From Edaphobacter aggregans (GTDB lineage Bacteria > Acidobacteriota > Terriglobia > Terriglobales > Acidobacteriaceae): a DNA stretch of 50,250 nucleotides. The stretch is from positions 1 to 50,250 of the forward strand of contig DZDJ01000019.1 of assembly GCA_022736715.1 (NCBI GenBank), read 5' to 3'. A model generated the notes under the pieces. It was not told the DNA's origin. It made no database searches and saw only the letters and a list, made by a program, of their open reading frames with translations. This document shows positions 1 to 8,377 of this stretch, in pieces. The first letter of the stretch is position 1; the number at the start of each line of letters is the position of its first letter. The position numbers and the translations under genes were made by a program.

Positions 1-11
1 AGCTCGCCTTC

Positions 12-35
12 GCCCAGGCCTGAGATGCCCTGGGC
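12..35. other. Short inverted repeat (GCCCAG/CTGGGC)
   Basis: The arms GCCCAGG and CCTGGGC flank a loop of about ten bases just past the stop codon of the minus-strand gene that ends at 84. It could be that gene's terminator hairpin, but there is no following T tract on either strand. Bases 1-83 hold nothing else I recognise. Confidence 0.3.
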
Positions 36-83
36 CGCAAGCGCCGCGCATCAACGGAAAAGCCGGGCATCCAACCCAGTCCT

Positions 84-656
84 TTACTTCCCTTCCACCG
101 CCACCACATGCACCTCCGGATACTGCTGGTTCCAGTTCGCCGTCACATGGTCAAAAATCAGCCGGAAATCCCGTTCCGCCCCCGGCTGCAGCGGAGCAGC
201 GCTCACCGGCTGCGTATCCACATACGGCTCCCGCGTGCGGATCAGCATCAGCGGCATCGTCACCACCTGCGGCAACTCCCCAATATCGTTCCGAAAGATC
301 GTCTGCACCGTAATGCCCGTAACCGTCTTCTGCCCTGTGTTCCGGATGTGTCCGTCGATATACGTCAGCGTCCCGCCGCCAAAATCATCCGCCTGGCTCA
401 TCTTGATCCCCGAAATCGGCAGCTTCGCCGCATACGGAGCCAGCGCCTCCGGCGCCGTCGCACTCAGGCTCGGCTTCTGCCCCGCATCCCTCCGGCCCAC
501 AAAGACCAGCGCCGCCACGCCCGCCAGCACCACCAGCACCGCCACGCCCCACACCGCCATCGGCATTCCGCCGCGCCCCTCTGACCCCGGCGCACTTGCT
601 CCAAACAACCGATTCTCCGGCTCCACTTTTTCGCCCGGCTTCTTCTCGTCGCTCAT
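84..656 (-). CDS. Membrane-anchored DUF2393-like protein
   Basis: A conserved hypothetical protein of about 190 residues. It has a short charged cytoplasmic N-terminus (MSDEKKPGEK), one membrane segment of about 20 residues (VWGVAVLVVLAGVAALVFVG), and then an extracytoplasmic domain of about 130 residues rich in beta-type sequence (the stretches DGHIRNTGQKTV and AERDFRLIFDHV). That arrangement, with an N-T-G-x-K-T-V motif, fits the DUF2393/FxLYD-like immunoglobulin-fold proteins that are common in Acidobacteria. I chose the ATG at 656 (GGGATGG lies upstream). ATG at 665 or the far upstream start at 740 are possible, but the residues before 665 look non-coding. Function is unknown. The gene is monocistronic as far as the window shows. 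Confidence 0.7.
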   Translation of the reverse strand: MSDEKKPGEKVEPENRLFGASAPGSEGRGGMPMAVWGVAVLVVLAGVAALVFVGRRDAGQKPSLSATAPEALAPYAAKLPISGIKMSQADDFGGGTLTYIDGHIRNTGQKTVTGITVQTIFRNDIGELPQVVTMPLMLIRTREPYVDTQPVSAAPLQPGAERDFRLIFDHVTANWNQQYPEVHVVAVEGK

Positions 657-892
657 CGCATCCATCCCGCTTCGCTCTGCAAACTCGTTCCTACCCCTGC
701 ATTCTATATCCCGCCCCTTTCCATCCAGTCCAACCCGCACCCAACAGAACCGGTCAAAAAATTCACAAAGTTACAGAGATTGACACTCGACAAAAAATTC
801 ATACAGAGGGAGAATCCAGCAGGTGCAGAATAGCGTCTAAAGAAATACCAGCATGTTACGTACGATTATTTTCCTGAGAGGAGCCGGTGCCC

Positions 893-1051
893 ATGTCCTA
901 CCATTCCAGCAGTCCCGCTACGCCGGCCATTTCGCCAGCCATTCCACAGACCACCACGCTCCCGCCCCGGCGCACCTCGGCTGACACCGCCTACCAGATC
1001 GCCGCCGCGCTCGCCGCGCTGCTGCTGCTTGTCTCCGTCGCTGTCGCCTGA
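893..1051 (+). CDS. Small membrane protein, 52 residues
   Basis: A short reading frame preceded by a strong GAGAGGAG ribosome site nine bases before the ATG. The N-terminal half is rich in Ser, Pro and Thr (SSSPATPAISPAIPQTTT) and includes a PPRR positive patch. The C-terminal 20 residues (AYQIAAALAALLLLVSVAVA) form one hydrophobic helix that runs to the stop codon, so it would be a tail-anchored or C-in single-span protein. I do not recognise a family. Support for it being real is the ribosome site and the clean single helix. The frame is short enough that chance cannot be excluded. It is divergent from the gene at 84-656. Confidence 0.5.
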   Translation: MSYHSSSPATPAISPAIPQTTTLPPRRTSADTAYQIAAALAALLLLVSVAVA

Positions 1052-1143
1052 GGCGGAGCTTCGATACCACACCCCCTATATATCTGGTAGAGATAGATTT
1101 TCCTGCTTGAATTTTTGTTAAAAAGCCCTTTTACCCCTGAATT

Positions 1144-1258
1144 AGAGCGGTTCTCCAGTTTTCGTGGAGTTTCCAGGAACATGCAGGACGGCTTTTTCTT
1201 GAGAAAAAAGCCGTTTCCGGGCATCACGTTCCCGCTACGCCAACTGGAAAACCGCTAT
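1144..1258. repeat. Dispersed intergenic repeat, copy 1
   Basis: An element of about 115 bp bounded by the 15-base inverted ends AGCGGTTCTCCAGTT and AACTGGAAAACCGCT, which are complementary except at one position. Inside are a CTCCA/TGGAG hairpin and a GGCTTTTTCTTGAGAAAAAAGCC-like hairpin, so the single strand could fold into a branched structure. A closely similar copy lies at 46088-46204 and a more diverged, inverted copy at 22803-22915. It carries no gene and sits past the 3' end of the PP2C gene, between it and the small ORF at 893. Open frames crossing it, such as peptides containing FLETPRKLENR, are by-products of the repeat. Confidence 0.85.
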
Positions 1259-1267
1259 AAATCGCCG

Positions 1268-2149
1268 TCAAGTTGTCGGCATCCGATACGGCCGTCCGCG
1301 ATACATCGCCGTCGGCCGCGCCGAATGCACCACAATCACCTGTGCCGTTGCGTTGTCGGAGCCATCCACCCGTACCGCGTGCTCCACCAGTTCCTGCGCC
1401 AGCGCCTGCGCTGCTTTCTTCTGCGAAACGATCCGGGCAATCTCCGCTGCGCCCGTGCGGTCGTAGACCCCATCCGTGCACAACACCAGCACATCGCTCT
1501 GCGCCAGCGCCAGCGGCGTCACCTCCACCTCCACCTGCCCGGCCAGTCCCAGCGAGCGCGTCAACACATTGCGCACCGCAGAGCCTTCCGCTTCCGCCGC
1601 GGAAATCAGGCCCATCCGCCGCTGCTCATTCACCAGCGTGTGGTCGCTGGTCACCAGCGTCACTTTGCCGTTGCGCACCTGATAGCAGCGCGAGTCCCCC
1701 ACATGCGCCACCAGCATCTGGTCCTGCCGCAATGCGCAGGCCACCACCGTCGAACCCATCTTTCGCCCCTGCCCAGCCATTCCCGGCCCAGCCATTCCCG
1801 ACCCAGCCGTTCCCAGTCCACTCGCTCCCGACCCGCTCGCTCCCAGGCCAGCCAGCCGCAGACCCTCCTCCACCACTGCGCGGCTCGCCTGCTGAATCAG
1901 GTTCGGCAGCAGACTCTGCAACGGCGCTGCCGCCGCCGCGCGCCTGAATCCCTCCGTCATCGCCGCCACCACACATGCGGAGGCCACGTCGCCAAAGTCC
2001 TGCCCGCCCACGCCGTCCGCCACCACAAACAACCAGCCGCGCGCAGCCGCCTCCTGCGCCGATGCCGGCGCAACCACGCCCATGGCATCTTCGTTTCCGG
2101 ACCGCGCCCGTCCCGGATCGCTCGCCTGCCCAAACTGAATCTCAAGCAT
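1268..2149 (-). CDS. PP2C-family Ser/Thr protein phosphatase
   Basis: Dephosphorylates Ser/Thr phosphoproteins and is probably cytoplasmic, since no membrane segment is seen. The 293 residues carry the PP2C metal-binding motifs in order: SGNEDAMG (about residue 17), VVADGVGGQ with Asp45, VGDSRCY, LCTDGVYD and GSDNATAQ. These give the acidic residues that hold the two catalytic Mn/Mg ions. Between the first and second halves (residues 99-130) lies a Gly/Ser/Ala-rich low-complexity loop, which is encoded by a DNA tandem repeat. The start at 2149 is supported by GGAG eight bases upstream; longer frames read into non-coding sequence. It lies downstream of the antiporter with about a 210-base gap. 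The window also holds a Ser/Thr kinase (11004-12002), a possible but unproven functional opponent. Confidence 0.9.
   Translation of the reverse strand: MLEIQFGQASDPGRARSGNEDAMGVVAPASAQEAAARGWLFVVADGVGGQDFGDVASACVVAAMTEGFRRAAAAAPLQSLLPNLIQQASRAVVEEGLRLAGLGASGSGASGLGTAGSGMAGPGMAGQGRKMGSTVVACALRQDQMLVAHVGDSRCYQVRNGKVTLVTSDHTLVNEQRRMGLISAAEAEGSAVRNVLTRSLGLAGQVEVEVTPLALAQSDVLVLCTDGVYDRTGAAEIARIVSQKKAAQALAQELVEHAVRVDGSDNATAQVIVVHSARPTAMYRGRPYRMPTT
1772..1846 (-). repeat. 15-bp tandem repeat inside the PP2C gene
   Basis: Five degenerate units of 15 bp (on the plus strand CCCAGCCATTCCCGG, then variants) encode the GLG/GSGMAGPGMAG-type linker. The 15-base period keeps the frame, so unit number can change without breaking the gene. 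Confidence 0.75.
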
Positions 2150-2360
2150 CAGACTCTCCAACTCGTCTTCATTCGCATTTTTGCAGATTTTTGTCACAGG
2201 AGAAGGCAAATTGGCAGGAAAACAGCAGGGCGGCAGCTCCCGCCCTGCCTGCTTCTGCGGGACGGCGTTATTGTTGCGCACACAGGAAAAGAAACTCCCC
2301 CACCAGAGAATATGGACATTCCTGCACGGCACAGACAGCTTGCCTCGCAGAAAAAGAAAC

Positions 2361-3773
2361 TCAATCCCCCGTGCAGGACGCAGCCAAAGCAGCCCGGCCT
2401 TCGCCAGCATAGGTCATCACCTGGAACTGCCTCGAATCCGCGCCTTCGCCGGCCGCTTCCATCTGTTCCAGCGACTCCTCCGCCGTGTCCCAGCCGCCGG
2501 AGGTGTCCTCGTCATCCGGACAGTGCAACTGGAACGCTCCCCGCAGAGCCAGCGGCGTCAGCAGCGTCGTCAGCAACACCACAGCCACCATCAGCGCCGC
2601 CTCCGATGGCTTAAAGATGTTCGCCTTCACCGCCATGGCCGCAATAATCAGGCCCACCTCGCCACGCGACACCATGCCGCAGCCAATACGCAGGCTCCGC
2701 ACCGTGCCCAGGCCGCAGGCCATTGCCGCCAGGCCGCACCCGGCCATCTTGGTCACCACGGCAACCAGAAAAATGATGCTCAGCAGCATCCAATGCCCGC
2801 CCAGCGCGCGGAAGTTGCTCGTCAACCCAATCGAGAGAAAGAACAGCGGAATCAGCAGACCATGACCCAGTGCGTGAAAGGTCCGTTCAATGTCTGCCTT
2901 GTATTTCGATCCGGCAAAGACGTAGCCCAGCAGATACGCGCCCGTAATGCCCGCCACGCTGCCCAGCCACTCGGCCACAATCGCGTACACCAGCACCAGG
3001 GCCAGCACGCAGCTTGTGACAGACTCGTCCGCCGAAAGCCGGCGCATCTGTACGATCAACCAGTCCAGCCAGCGCTTGGCCGCGCCATAGCCAACAAAAA
3101 AGAAGACGGCGACGCTCAAACTGATGAAAAGCATCTGCACCAGAAGTGGGTGGTGCGCCGCCGTCGGAAAATGTTGTTGCAGCAGACTCGACATCTCTGC
3201 CGCAAAGCCAAAAGATTCGCCGCTGTTGGTGCTGATGGAGGCCGTCAAAAAGGCCAGCACAAACAGCCCCATCACATCGTCAATCACCGCCGCTCCCAGA
3301 ATGACGGAGGCCTCCGGCGAAGACATCTTTCCCGCATCCATCAGCGTTCTGGCGGAGATGGACACGCTGGTTGCCGTCAGCGCGCCGCCCAGAAACAGCG
3401 ACACATCCCAGGAAAGCCCCAGCAAATGCCCGGCGCCTGTTCCCAGCACCAGCGGCCAGATGACACCGCTCAGCGCCACCAGAAACGCCGTCGTCCCCGC
3501 TTCGCGCATGCGGTCAATGTCCGTCTCAAAGCCGGCAATGAACATCAGCACCAGCCCGCCCACCTGCGCCAGCAGCATGAACGTGCCCGTGGCCTGCCCC
3601 CCATGGAACAGATGCAGATGGAACAGGTCAAAGCCTCCCGGTCCCGCCACAATGCCCACCATCAGCTCGCCGATGATGGCCGGAACACCGAAGCGGCTGC
3701 ACACCGAAGCAACGATTTTGCACGCCGGCAGCAGCACGGCAATCAACAGCGCCAATTGCAGCAATTCAGGCAT
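2361..3773 (-). CDS. CPA2-family cation/proton antiporter (Kef/NapA type)
   Basis: An inner-membrane monovalent cation:H+ antiporter of 470 residues with about twelve hydrophobic segments. It begins with an uncleaved helix (LLQLALLIAVLLPACKIVASV). The region PAIIGELMVGIVAGPGGFDLF matches the first Na_H_Exchanger repeat of KefB/KefC/NapA proteins, and a mid-protein GAAVIDDVMG motif supplies the Asp of the ion-binding site. The C-terminus ends in an acidic tail of about 70 residues. It has no TrkA-N/RCK nucleotide-binding domain, so it is not a glutathione-gated KefC. The ATG follows the stop of the TPR gene by three bases, indicating translational coupling. The ion carried (Na+ or K+) cannot be told from sequence. 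Confidence 0.9.
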   Translation of the reverse strand: MPELLQLALLIAVLLPACKIVASVCSRFGVPAIIGELMVGIVAGPGGFDLFHLHLFHGGQATGTFMLLAQVGGLVLMFIAGFETDIDRMREAGTTAFLVALSGVIWPLVLGTGAGHLLGLSWDVSLFLGGALTATSVSISARTLMDAGKMSSPEASVILGAAVIDDVMGLFVLAFLTASISTNSGESFGFAAEMSSLLQQHFPTAAHHPLLVQMLFISLSVAVFFFVGYGAAKRWLDWLIVQMRRLSADESVTSCVLALVLVYAIVAEWLGSVAGITGAYLLGYVFAGSKYKADIERTFHALGHGLLIPLFFLSIGLTSNFRALGGHWMLLSIIFLVAVVTKMAGCGLAAMACGLGTVRSLRIGCGMVSRGEVGLIIAAMAVKANIFKPSEAALMVAVVLLTTLLTPLALRGAFQLHCPDDEDTSGGWDTAEESLEQMEAAGEGADSRQFQVMTYAGEGRAALAASCTGD

Positions 3774-3776
3774 GCA

Positions 3777-4367
3777 TCACCGTGAGTGCAGAACTACGGG
3801 AGCCTGGCTCTCATTCCGCTCTCCGCGTGTGAACAGCTTTCCAATCCGGTCCATCATGGACAGCACTTTGCCACCATAGCCGCCGCGCTCAATCCCTTCG
3901 CGCTGCATGGTGCGAAGGGTGGCCGCCTGCCGCCGCGCCAGCTCCGCCTGCACCGCGTTGGTCGCCAGCTGCGCCGCAATCTGCGTTTCCTCGGCCGCCT
4001 GCGCGCACACCCGCAGCCGCATCAGGATTTCGCCAAACTTCAACCGCGCCAGAAAATTCTCCGGATCCACTTCCACCGCCCCGCGCAGCTCTTCCATGCC
4101 CGCCTGCGCATCCAGATCGACGCAGAGCGCCATCCCCAGCAGCACCCTCAACTCGGCCACCTGCGGCTCCAGCGCCACGGCCTCGCGCAATTGCTGCACC
4201 AGTTCCGCGCGCTCCTGCTTGTCCAGCACATAAGGATCGCGGAACATGCGAATCATCTGCATCTTTGCCGTGTCTGGCAACGCCGCAGGCAACATCGCCG
4301 GCGCGCTGCCTCCCATCATTACCACGGCATCGTCAGCAACCATCAGTTCTGAAGTCTGCTTGTTCAT
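3777..4367 (-). CDS. TPR-like repeat protein
   Basis: A 196-residue soluble protein without a signal peptide. Residues of about 55-150 are helical, with tetratricopeptide-like spacing: an A-x-x-L-x-P-x-x-A-E-L-R-x-L-L-G-M-A-L pattern is followed by a second unit around EELRGAVEVDPENFLARLKFGEIL, so it is probably a scaffold or adaptor. The start at 4367 is set by GGGGAG nine bases upstream, in preference to a frame reaching 4406. It lies between amt and the antiporter on the same strand, three bases from the antiporter start. A hairpin separates it from amt. Partner and role are unknown. Confidence 0.75.
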   Translation of the reverse strand: MNKQTSELMVADDAVVMMGGSAPAMLPAALPDTAKMQMIRMFRDPYVLDKQERAELVQQLREAVALEPQVAELRVLLGMALCVDLDAQAGMEELRGAVEVDPENFLARLKFGEILMRLRVCAQAAEETQIAAQLATNAVQAELARRQAATLRTMQREGIERGGYGGKVLSMMDRIGKLFTRGERNESQAPVVLHSR

Positions 4368-4416
4368 TATTCGACTCCCCTTGTTATTTCGGCCCGGCCC
4401 TACCACGATTTCTTCA

Positions 4417-4460
4417 GCGGCTTACAGGGCATGCCCCAAAGCGCATGCCCTGCAAACCGC
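4417..4460 (-). terminator. Hairpin after amt
   Basis: An inverted repeat with arms of 18 bases (GCGGTTTGCAGGGCATGC against GCATGCCCTGTAAGCCGC, 16 of 18 pairing) and an eight-base loop, just past the amt stop codon. There is no T run, so it may be a transcript-stabilising or Rho-assisted hairpin rather than a classical intrinsic terminator. Confidence 0.6.
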
Positions 4461-4479
4461 AGCTTCCCTCTGGCTTGCG

Positions 4480-6129
4480 TTACGCCGTCGCTGCCTGCTC
4501 CGCCGCCACCAGATAGGCTGGCTCCGGCTGGAAGACAAACTCCGGATAGCCCAGCTGCCCCATTTCCGGCAGATCCAGACCAGCAACTTCCGTCTCGATC
4601 GAGATGCGCTGCCCCAGCACTGCGTCCAGAATCCAGTTCAGGACGAAGCTGAAGGTGAAGACAAAGCCGATCAGTGTGATGATGCCGATCACCTGCGCCA
4701 CCAACTGGCTGGGATCGCCATAGAACAGGCCGGTGACCGAACCCGTCACGCCGTTCCAGGAGCCACCGTAGTTGCTCTTGCCATCGGCAAACAGGCCAAC
4801 CGAGAGCACGCCCCACAGGCCACAGGTTCCGTGTACGGAAATTGCGCCGACCGGGTCGTCCACTTTCAGCTTGTTCTCTACAAAGGCAACGCTCAGGCAA
4901 ACCAGAAGACCAGCAACCAGGCCGATGATCGCCGAGCTGACCGTGTTCACAAAGCCGCTGGGCGCGGTGATCGCCACCAACCCTGCCAGCAGACCGTTGG
5001 CGCTCATGGAGGCGTCCGGCTTGCCCTTGGTGATCCACATAAAGAGCATCGCGCCAAAGGTCCCGGTGGCGCCTGCCAGCATCGTGTTCACCGCAATGGA
5101 GCCAATGCGCAGGCAGCCAGCGGCCGAGGCACCCAGCGTGCTGCCCGGATTGAAGCCGAACCAGCCGAAGGCGAGGATGAAGCAGCCAATCAGCACAGCG
5201 GAAATATCGTGCCCGATAATGGCATTGCTCGATCCGTCACGGTTGAACTTGCCGATACGCGGCCCAATGATCAGCGCCACAGCCAGAGCCGTCAAGCCGC
5301 CGACTGCGTGCACCACGCCTGAACCGGCGAAGTCCGCATAGCCCTTGCCCAGGCCCAGATTGGTTCCCATCTGTGCCAGCCAGCCGCCGCCCCAGGCCCA
5401 GTTGGCGAAGATCGGATACGTGAACGCGCCCATCAGCACCGAGGAGACACAGAAGGTGAGGAACTTCCACCGTTCGGCGGCCGCGCCGGTCACGATCGTC
5501 AGCGCCGTATCCATGAACACCATCTGGAAGAGGAAGATCACCATCACGCCAACGTCATAGGTGTGTCCTGAAAGGAACATGCCCGCCGTGGCAAAGATGC
5601 CCCAGCTGTGTCCGAACAGGTTGATGAGATGCTCCCCGGCCAGCGGCTGCAGACCGCCCAGGTTGCCGTTGCCCGCCGAACCACCCATTTGTATGGCGAA
5701 TCCTATCAACCAGTACGCAAACAACCCGCAGGCATACACGGTGAAGTTCATCATGTAGGTGTGGTTCGCATTCTTCACGCGGCACAGCCCCGCTTCCACC
5801 ATGGCGAACCCGGCCTGCATGAACATGACCAGGAAGCCGCAAACCAGCGTCCAGACAAAGTTGATGGCAATCTTGTTCTGGCCCACCTGGTTGCCCACGT
5901 CACCCAGCGTCAATCCGGCCTTCGCATCGGAGACCGGAACATCGTTGATGGTTCCGGTGATGCTCCCGCCCGGATCGCCCTGCTGCTGATCGGCAACCGT
6001 CGGCGCCTTGGCAACGGTGGCCTTCAGTTCTGTGGCAGATGCGGACGTATCGGCATGAGCCACAGATCCAAAGGACACCATCAACATCACGAGACACAAC
6101 AGAAACTTGTTACTGCGGAAAATCTTCAT
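4480..6129 (-). CDS. amt: Ammonium transporter with cleavable signal peptide
   Basis: An Amt/MEP/Rh-family ammonium channel of 549 residues. A signal peptide (MKIFRSNKFLLCLVMLMV...VAHA) and a linker of about 55 residues precede the 11-helix core, as in the long bacterial Amt subtype. Conserved pore positions are intact: the Phe of FQMVFMDTA corresponds to the Phe gate, DFAGSGVVH gives the structural Asp and first pore His, GWFGFNPGS gives the Trp/Phe of the recruitment site, and ISVHGTCG gives the second twin His. The C-terminal LPEMGQLGYPEF tail is the usual cytoplasmic regulatory segment. The gene lies in a same-strand block with the small membrane protein at 6155 and the OmpL-like porin, a common acidobacterial arrangement. 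No GlnK/PII gene is visible in the window. Confidence 0.96.
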   Translation of the reverse strand: MKIFRSNKFLLCLVMLMVSFGSVAHADTSASATELKATVAKAPTVADQQQGDPGGSITGTINDVPVSDAKAGLTLGDVGNQVGQNKIAINFVWTLVCGFLVMFMQAGFAMVEAGLCRVKNANHTYMMNFTVYACGLFAYWLIGFAIQMGGSAGNGNLGGLQPLAGEHLINLFGHSWGIFATAGMFLSGHTYDVGVMVIFLFQMVFMDTALTIVTGAAAERWKFLTFCVSSVLMGAFTYPIFANWAWGGGWLAQMGTNLGLGKGYADFAGSGVVHAVGGLTALAVALIIGPRIGKFNRDGSSNAIIGHDISAVLIGCFILAFGWFGFNPGSTLGASAAGCLRIGSIAVNTMLAGATGTFGAMLFMWITKGKPDASMSANGLLAGLVAITAPSGFVNTVSSAIIGLVAGLLVCLSVAFVENKLKVDDPVGAISVHGTCGLWGVLSVGLFADGKSNYGGSWNGVTGSVTGLFYGDPSQLVAQVIGIITLIGFVFTFSFVLNWILDAVLGQRISIETEVAGLDLPEMGQLGYPEFVFQPEPAYLVAAEQAATA

Positions 6130-6154
6130 TGAGTCGGCTCCCTGTCGAAATTTT

Positions 6155-6544
6155 TTATGCTTTCCAGATGGCGTTTTTATTGCACGCCGTCGGCAGAATC
6201 ACACACACGCCCACCAGGCAGATCGCCAGACCAACCAGCGCAATCACCAGGCGACCACCTACACTGGTCGTCAGGTGCAGCCCAAAGAGTGCCACCGCCC
6301 AGCCGAGAACGGTCACCAGCACACCCACCGCCTTCATGCTGGACACCTGAGCACCAAGCGCGATTTTTCCTTCCAGCGGCTTCAGTTGGATGAACTGCCA
6401 CGCAGAGGCCGCCAGCAACACGACGCCCGCAATAATAGCCACCTTGCCAAGACCACTGGCCAGGCCAGCAAGGCCGGCGCACGCTAACGTCAACCCGACA
6501 AGAAAGACCCCAAACGACTGGCCTTGTTTACTATTTGCTGCCAT
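6155..6544 (-). CDS. Small four-helix membrane protein upstream of amt
   Basis: A 129-residue protein of unknown function with about four hydrophobic segments: FGVFLVGLTLACAGLAGLASG, VAIIAGVVLLAASAWQFI, MKAVGVLVTVLGWAVALFG and LVIALVGLAICLVGVCVIL. The ribosome site AAGGAGGAA lies seven bases before the ATG at 6544, which settles the start. It ends 25 bases before the amt ATG, so the two are almost certainly co-transcribed. That linkage suggests, without proving it, a role at the membrane with Amt. Confidence 0.8.
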   Translation of the reverse strand: MAANSKQGQSFGVFLVGLTLACAGLAGLASGLGKVAIIAGVVLLAASAWQFIQLKPLEGKIALGAQVSSMKAVGVLVTVLGWAVALFGLHLTTSVGGRLVIALVGLAICLVGVCVILPTACNKNAIWKA

Positions 6545-6685
6545 ATCACTTCCTCCTTGAAACTGGTCAATAAGATTTTTTCTTCTTCCCATGCGTCCGC
6601 TGCCGGAGCAATGGCCTTCTGTGATTTCCCCTGCCGGAGTTCCTCAACCTCTCAACCCAGCCAGGGCCTCCTGCATGGGCAAAAG

Positions 6686-7054
6686 CTATGCCTTCCCTCC
6701 GGTGCCATGAGCTGGCTTCATCCGCCGGAGAGAACTACCCTTTACCCTCCCCAACTTTCCCACCGTCTTCGTCTGCTTCGCCGTTGGGAGCACCAGGAAG
6801 AGTAAAAACTGCGCGGCCACCGTCAATTCCGCCATCAACGGGTGGCCGCTCTGTAAGCGGACAACAACCACCACCAGCACCATCGCAAACCATTGCCACC
6901 GCGTACGGCGCAACCGTTCCACCCGGTCTGTCAGCCGCAGAAAGTTCCGCGGCGTCAGGGCCACCTCAACGCTGTCGTTTGCACGCGCACGAAAACATGC
7001 AACCGCAAAAAAGCCAGAAAGCAGCAACTCAAGCAGCAAAGCGCTGGTCGTCAT
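6686..7054 (-). CDS. Hypothetical membrane protein, 122 residues
   Basis: No family recognised. The protein has an N-terminal hydrophobic helix (ALLLELLLSGFFAVACFRA), a basic central stretch (RLTDRVERLRRTRWQW) and two further hydrophobic stretches (WFAMVLVVVVVRL and ELTVAAQFLLFLVLP), and ends in a basic tail. GGAGGG sits about six bases before the ATG at 7054; a GTG one codon earlier is the alternative. It lies between the porin and the small membrane protein on the same strand with gaps of about 140 bases, so it may belong to the porin-amt transcript. Confidence 0.6.
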   Translation of the reverse strand: MTTSALLLELLLSGFFAVACFRARANDSVEVALTPRNFLRLTDRVERLRRTRWQWFAMVLVVVVVRLQSGHPLMAELTVAAQFLLFLVLPTAKQTKTVGKLGRVKGSSLRRMKPAHGTGGKA

Positions 7055-7195
7055 CACTACCCTCCATGTACTCTGCCTTTCCTGCTGCGCATAGCGTCAT
7101 AGCTGCTGGCCCCTTTCTGTCCGGCCCGTATGCTGCCGGCTGGTTGTTGTCCTGGCGCAGATGCGAAACCTGCGTCGCGCACCTGCGCCTGCTCA

Positions 7196-8377
7196 CTACT
7201 TTCCGAAGTAGGCGATCAGGCCCACCGTCATCGTCGACTGAGCATCCACCATCCCGGTGTCACCCTTGTGGAAGAAGGCTTTGTCCGACCAGTCGCGGCG
7301 ATACTCCACGCGGGTCAGCAGGCCTTTCTGCCACTTGTATTCATACGTCCCGGTAAACTCCTTGAGCTTCTGTGCGGTCCCCGTGGAGAAGCCCTGGTTG
7401 TCGTCGAAGTACTCAAAGCGCCCGGTCAGAGCCGCATTCGCCGTCACCTGTCCGTGCGCAGCAAACGCAATGCCCTGCCAGTGCGGCGAGTAGTCCGGCG
7501 TGCCCTGCAACGCTGCCGTATGGTTCTGCCCGTAGTCGTAGTTGATGTAAGCGCTGAACTTCGGTGCCGGCGTCAACGTCAGCGTGGTATCGATCAGGTT
7601 GCGATAACCCTTCTGCGTGTCCGCGCCTTCCGGCCCGGTGTAGTAGTTCAATGCCCACCCGAACTTTGGCTTGGTCAACAAGCTGGTCAGGCCGATCGTC
7701 ACGCCGCCGTTGTTGTCCACCACATTGTTCCAGCCATTCACAATCTGCAGACCGGCCGTCCAGCTCTTGGTCGCCGGTATGGAGGTGCGCAGACCGAAGT
7801 GGTAATACGGAATGGCCCAGGCAAACAGAATGGAACGCGAATAGTTCCAGTCGTCCTTGGCCTCAATCACCTCCGCGCCAGCCGAGGTCACAAACTGGCC
7901 AAAGTCGATCTCCGTGCCATGCGCCTTCGGAGGCACCACACTGATGTAGGCCTGCTCGATGTAGTTGTCCGTGTCCTTCTCCGTCGAGCTGTGTATCAGC
8001 GCGTTGGTGCGGCCAAAGATCAGGTCCACGCGCACTCCGATCGGATCGGGGGCATGCACCATGGTCAGCTTGGCTGCGCTCAGGTTGAACTGGTCTGTCT
8101 TGTCGTTGAAGTTATAAAGATCGTTGACCTGGCCATTGGCTGCATTACTCGGACGGTTGGCGTTGTAGCTGTAATATCCATCCAGAAATCCGCTGAAGTC
8201 GAGGGAACCCACACTCCAGGCCGATGGAGCTGCCGGGGCCGGGGCCGGTGCTGGGGCAGGAGCCGGTGTCGCGCTGGATGAGTTCTGCGCCTGCGCACCT
8301 GCCGTAAGAATGCCGCAAAGGAAAATTCCCATAATGCCTCGCAAACCGCTGATAAGTCTCAATCGAAGATCCTCCAT
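7196..8377 (-). CDS. OmpL-like outer-membrane beta-barrel porin (BBP2 family)
   Basis: An outer-membrane porin of about 390 residues. A signal peptide ends near AGAQAQ and is followed by an Ala-Pro linker (repeated AP) and then alternating amphipathic strands with aromatic girdles (SGFLDGYYSYNAN, FGWALNYYTGPEG, VEYRRDWSDKAFF). It ends in VGLIAYFGK, a near C-terminal Phe typical of barrels. It matches the putative beta-barrel porin-2 family. The ATG at 8377 has no good ribosome site. A TTG at 8362 has GGAGG eight bases upstream and gives a better signal peptide (MRLISGLRGIMGIF), so the true start may be TTG. The nearby amt suggests the porin serves nitrogen uptake; the solute is unknown. It is divergent from the histidine kinase operon. 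Confidence 0.88.
   Translation of the reverse strand: MEDLRLRLISGLRGIMGIFLCGILTAGAQAQNSSSATPAPAPAPAPAPAAPSAWSVGSLDFSGFLDGYYSYNANRPSNAANGQVNDLYNFNDKTDQFNLSAAKLTMVHAPDPIGVRVDLIFGRTNALIHSSTEKDTDNYIEQAYISVVPPKAHGTEIDFGQFVTSAGAEVIEAKDDWNYSRSILFAWAIPYYHFGLRTSIPATKSWTAGLQIVNGWNNVVDNNGGVTIGLTSLLTKPKFGWALNYYTGPEGADTQKGYRNLIDTTLTLTPAPKFSAYINYDYGQNHTAALQGTPDYSPHWQGIAFAAHGQVTANAALTGRFEYFDDNQGFSTGTAQKLKEFTGTYEYKWQKGLLTRVEYRRDWSDKAFFHKGDTGMVDAQSTMTVGLIAYFGK

Noticed and set aside
2181-3785. Plus-strand open frame of about 530 codons opposite the antiporter
   Set aside because: Antisense to a clear membrane antiporter; Gln/His/Arg-rich, no ribosome site.
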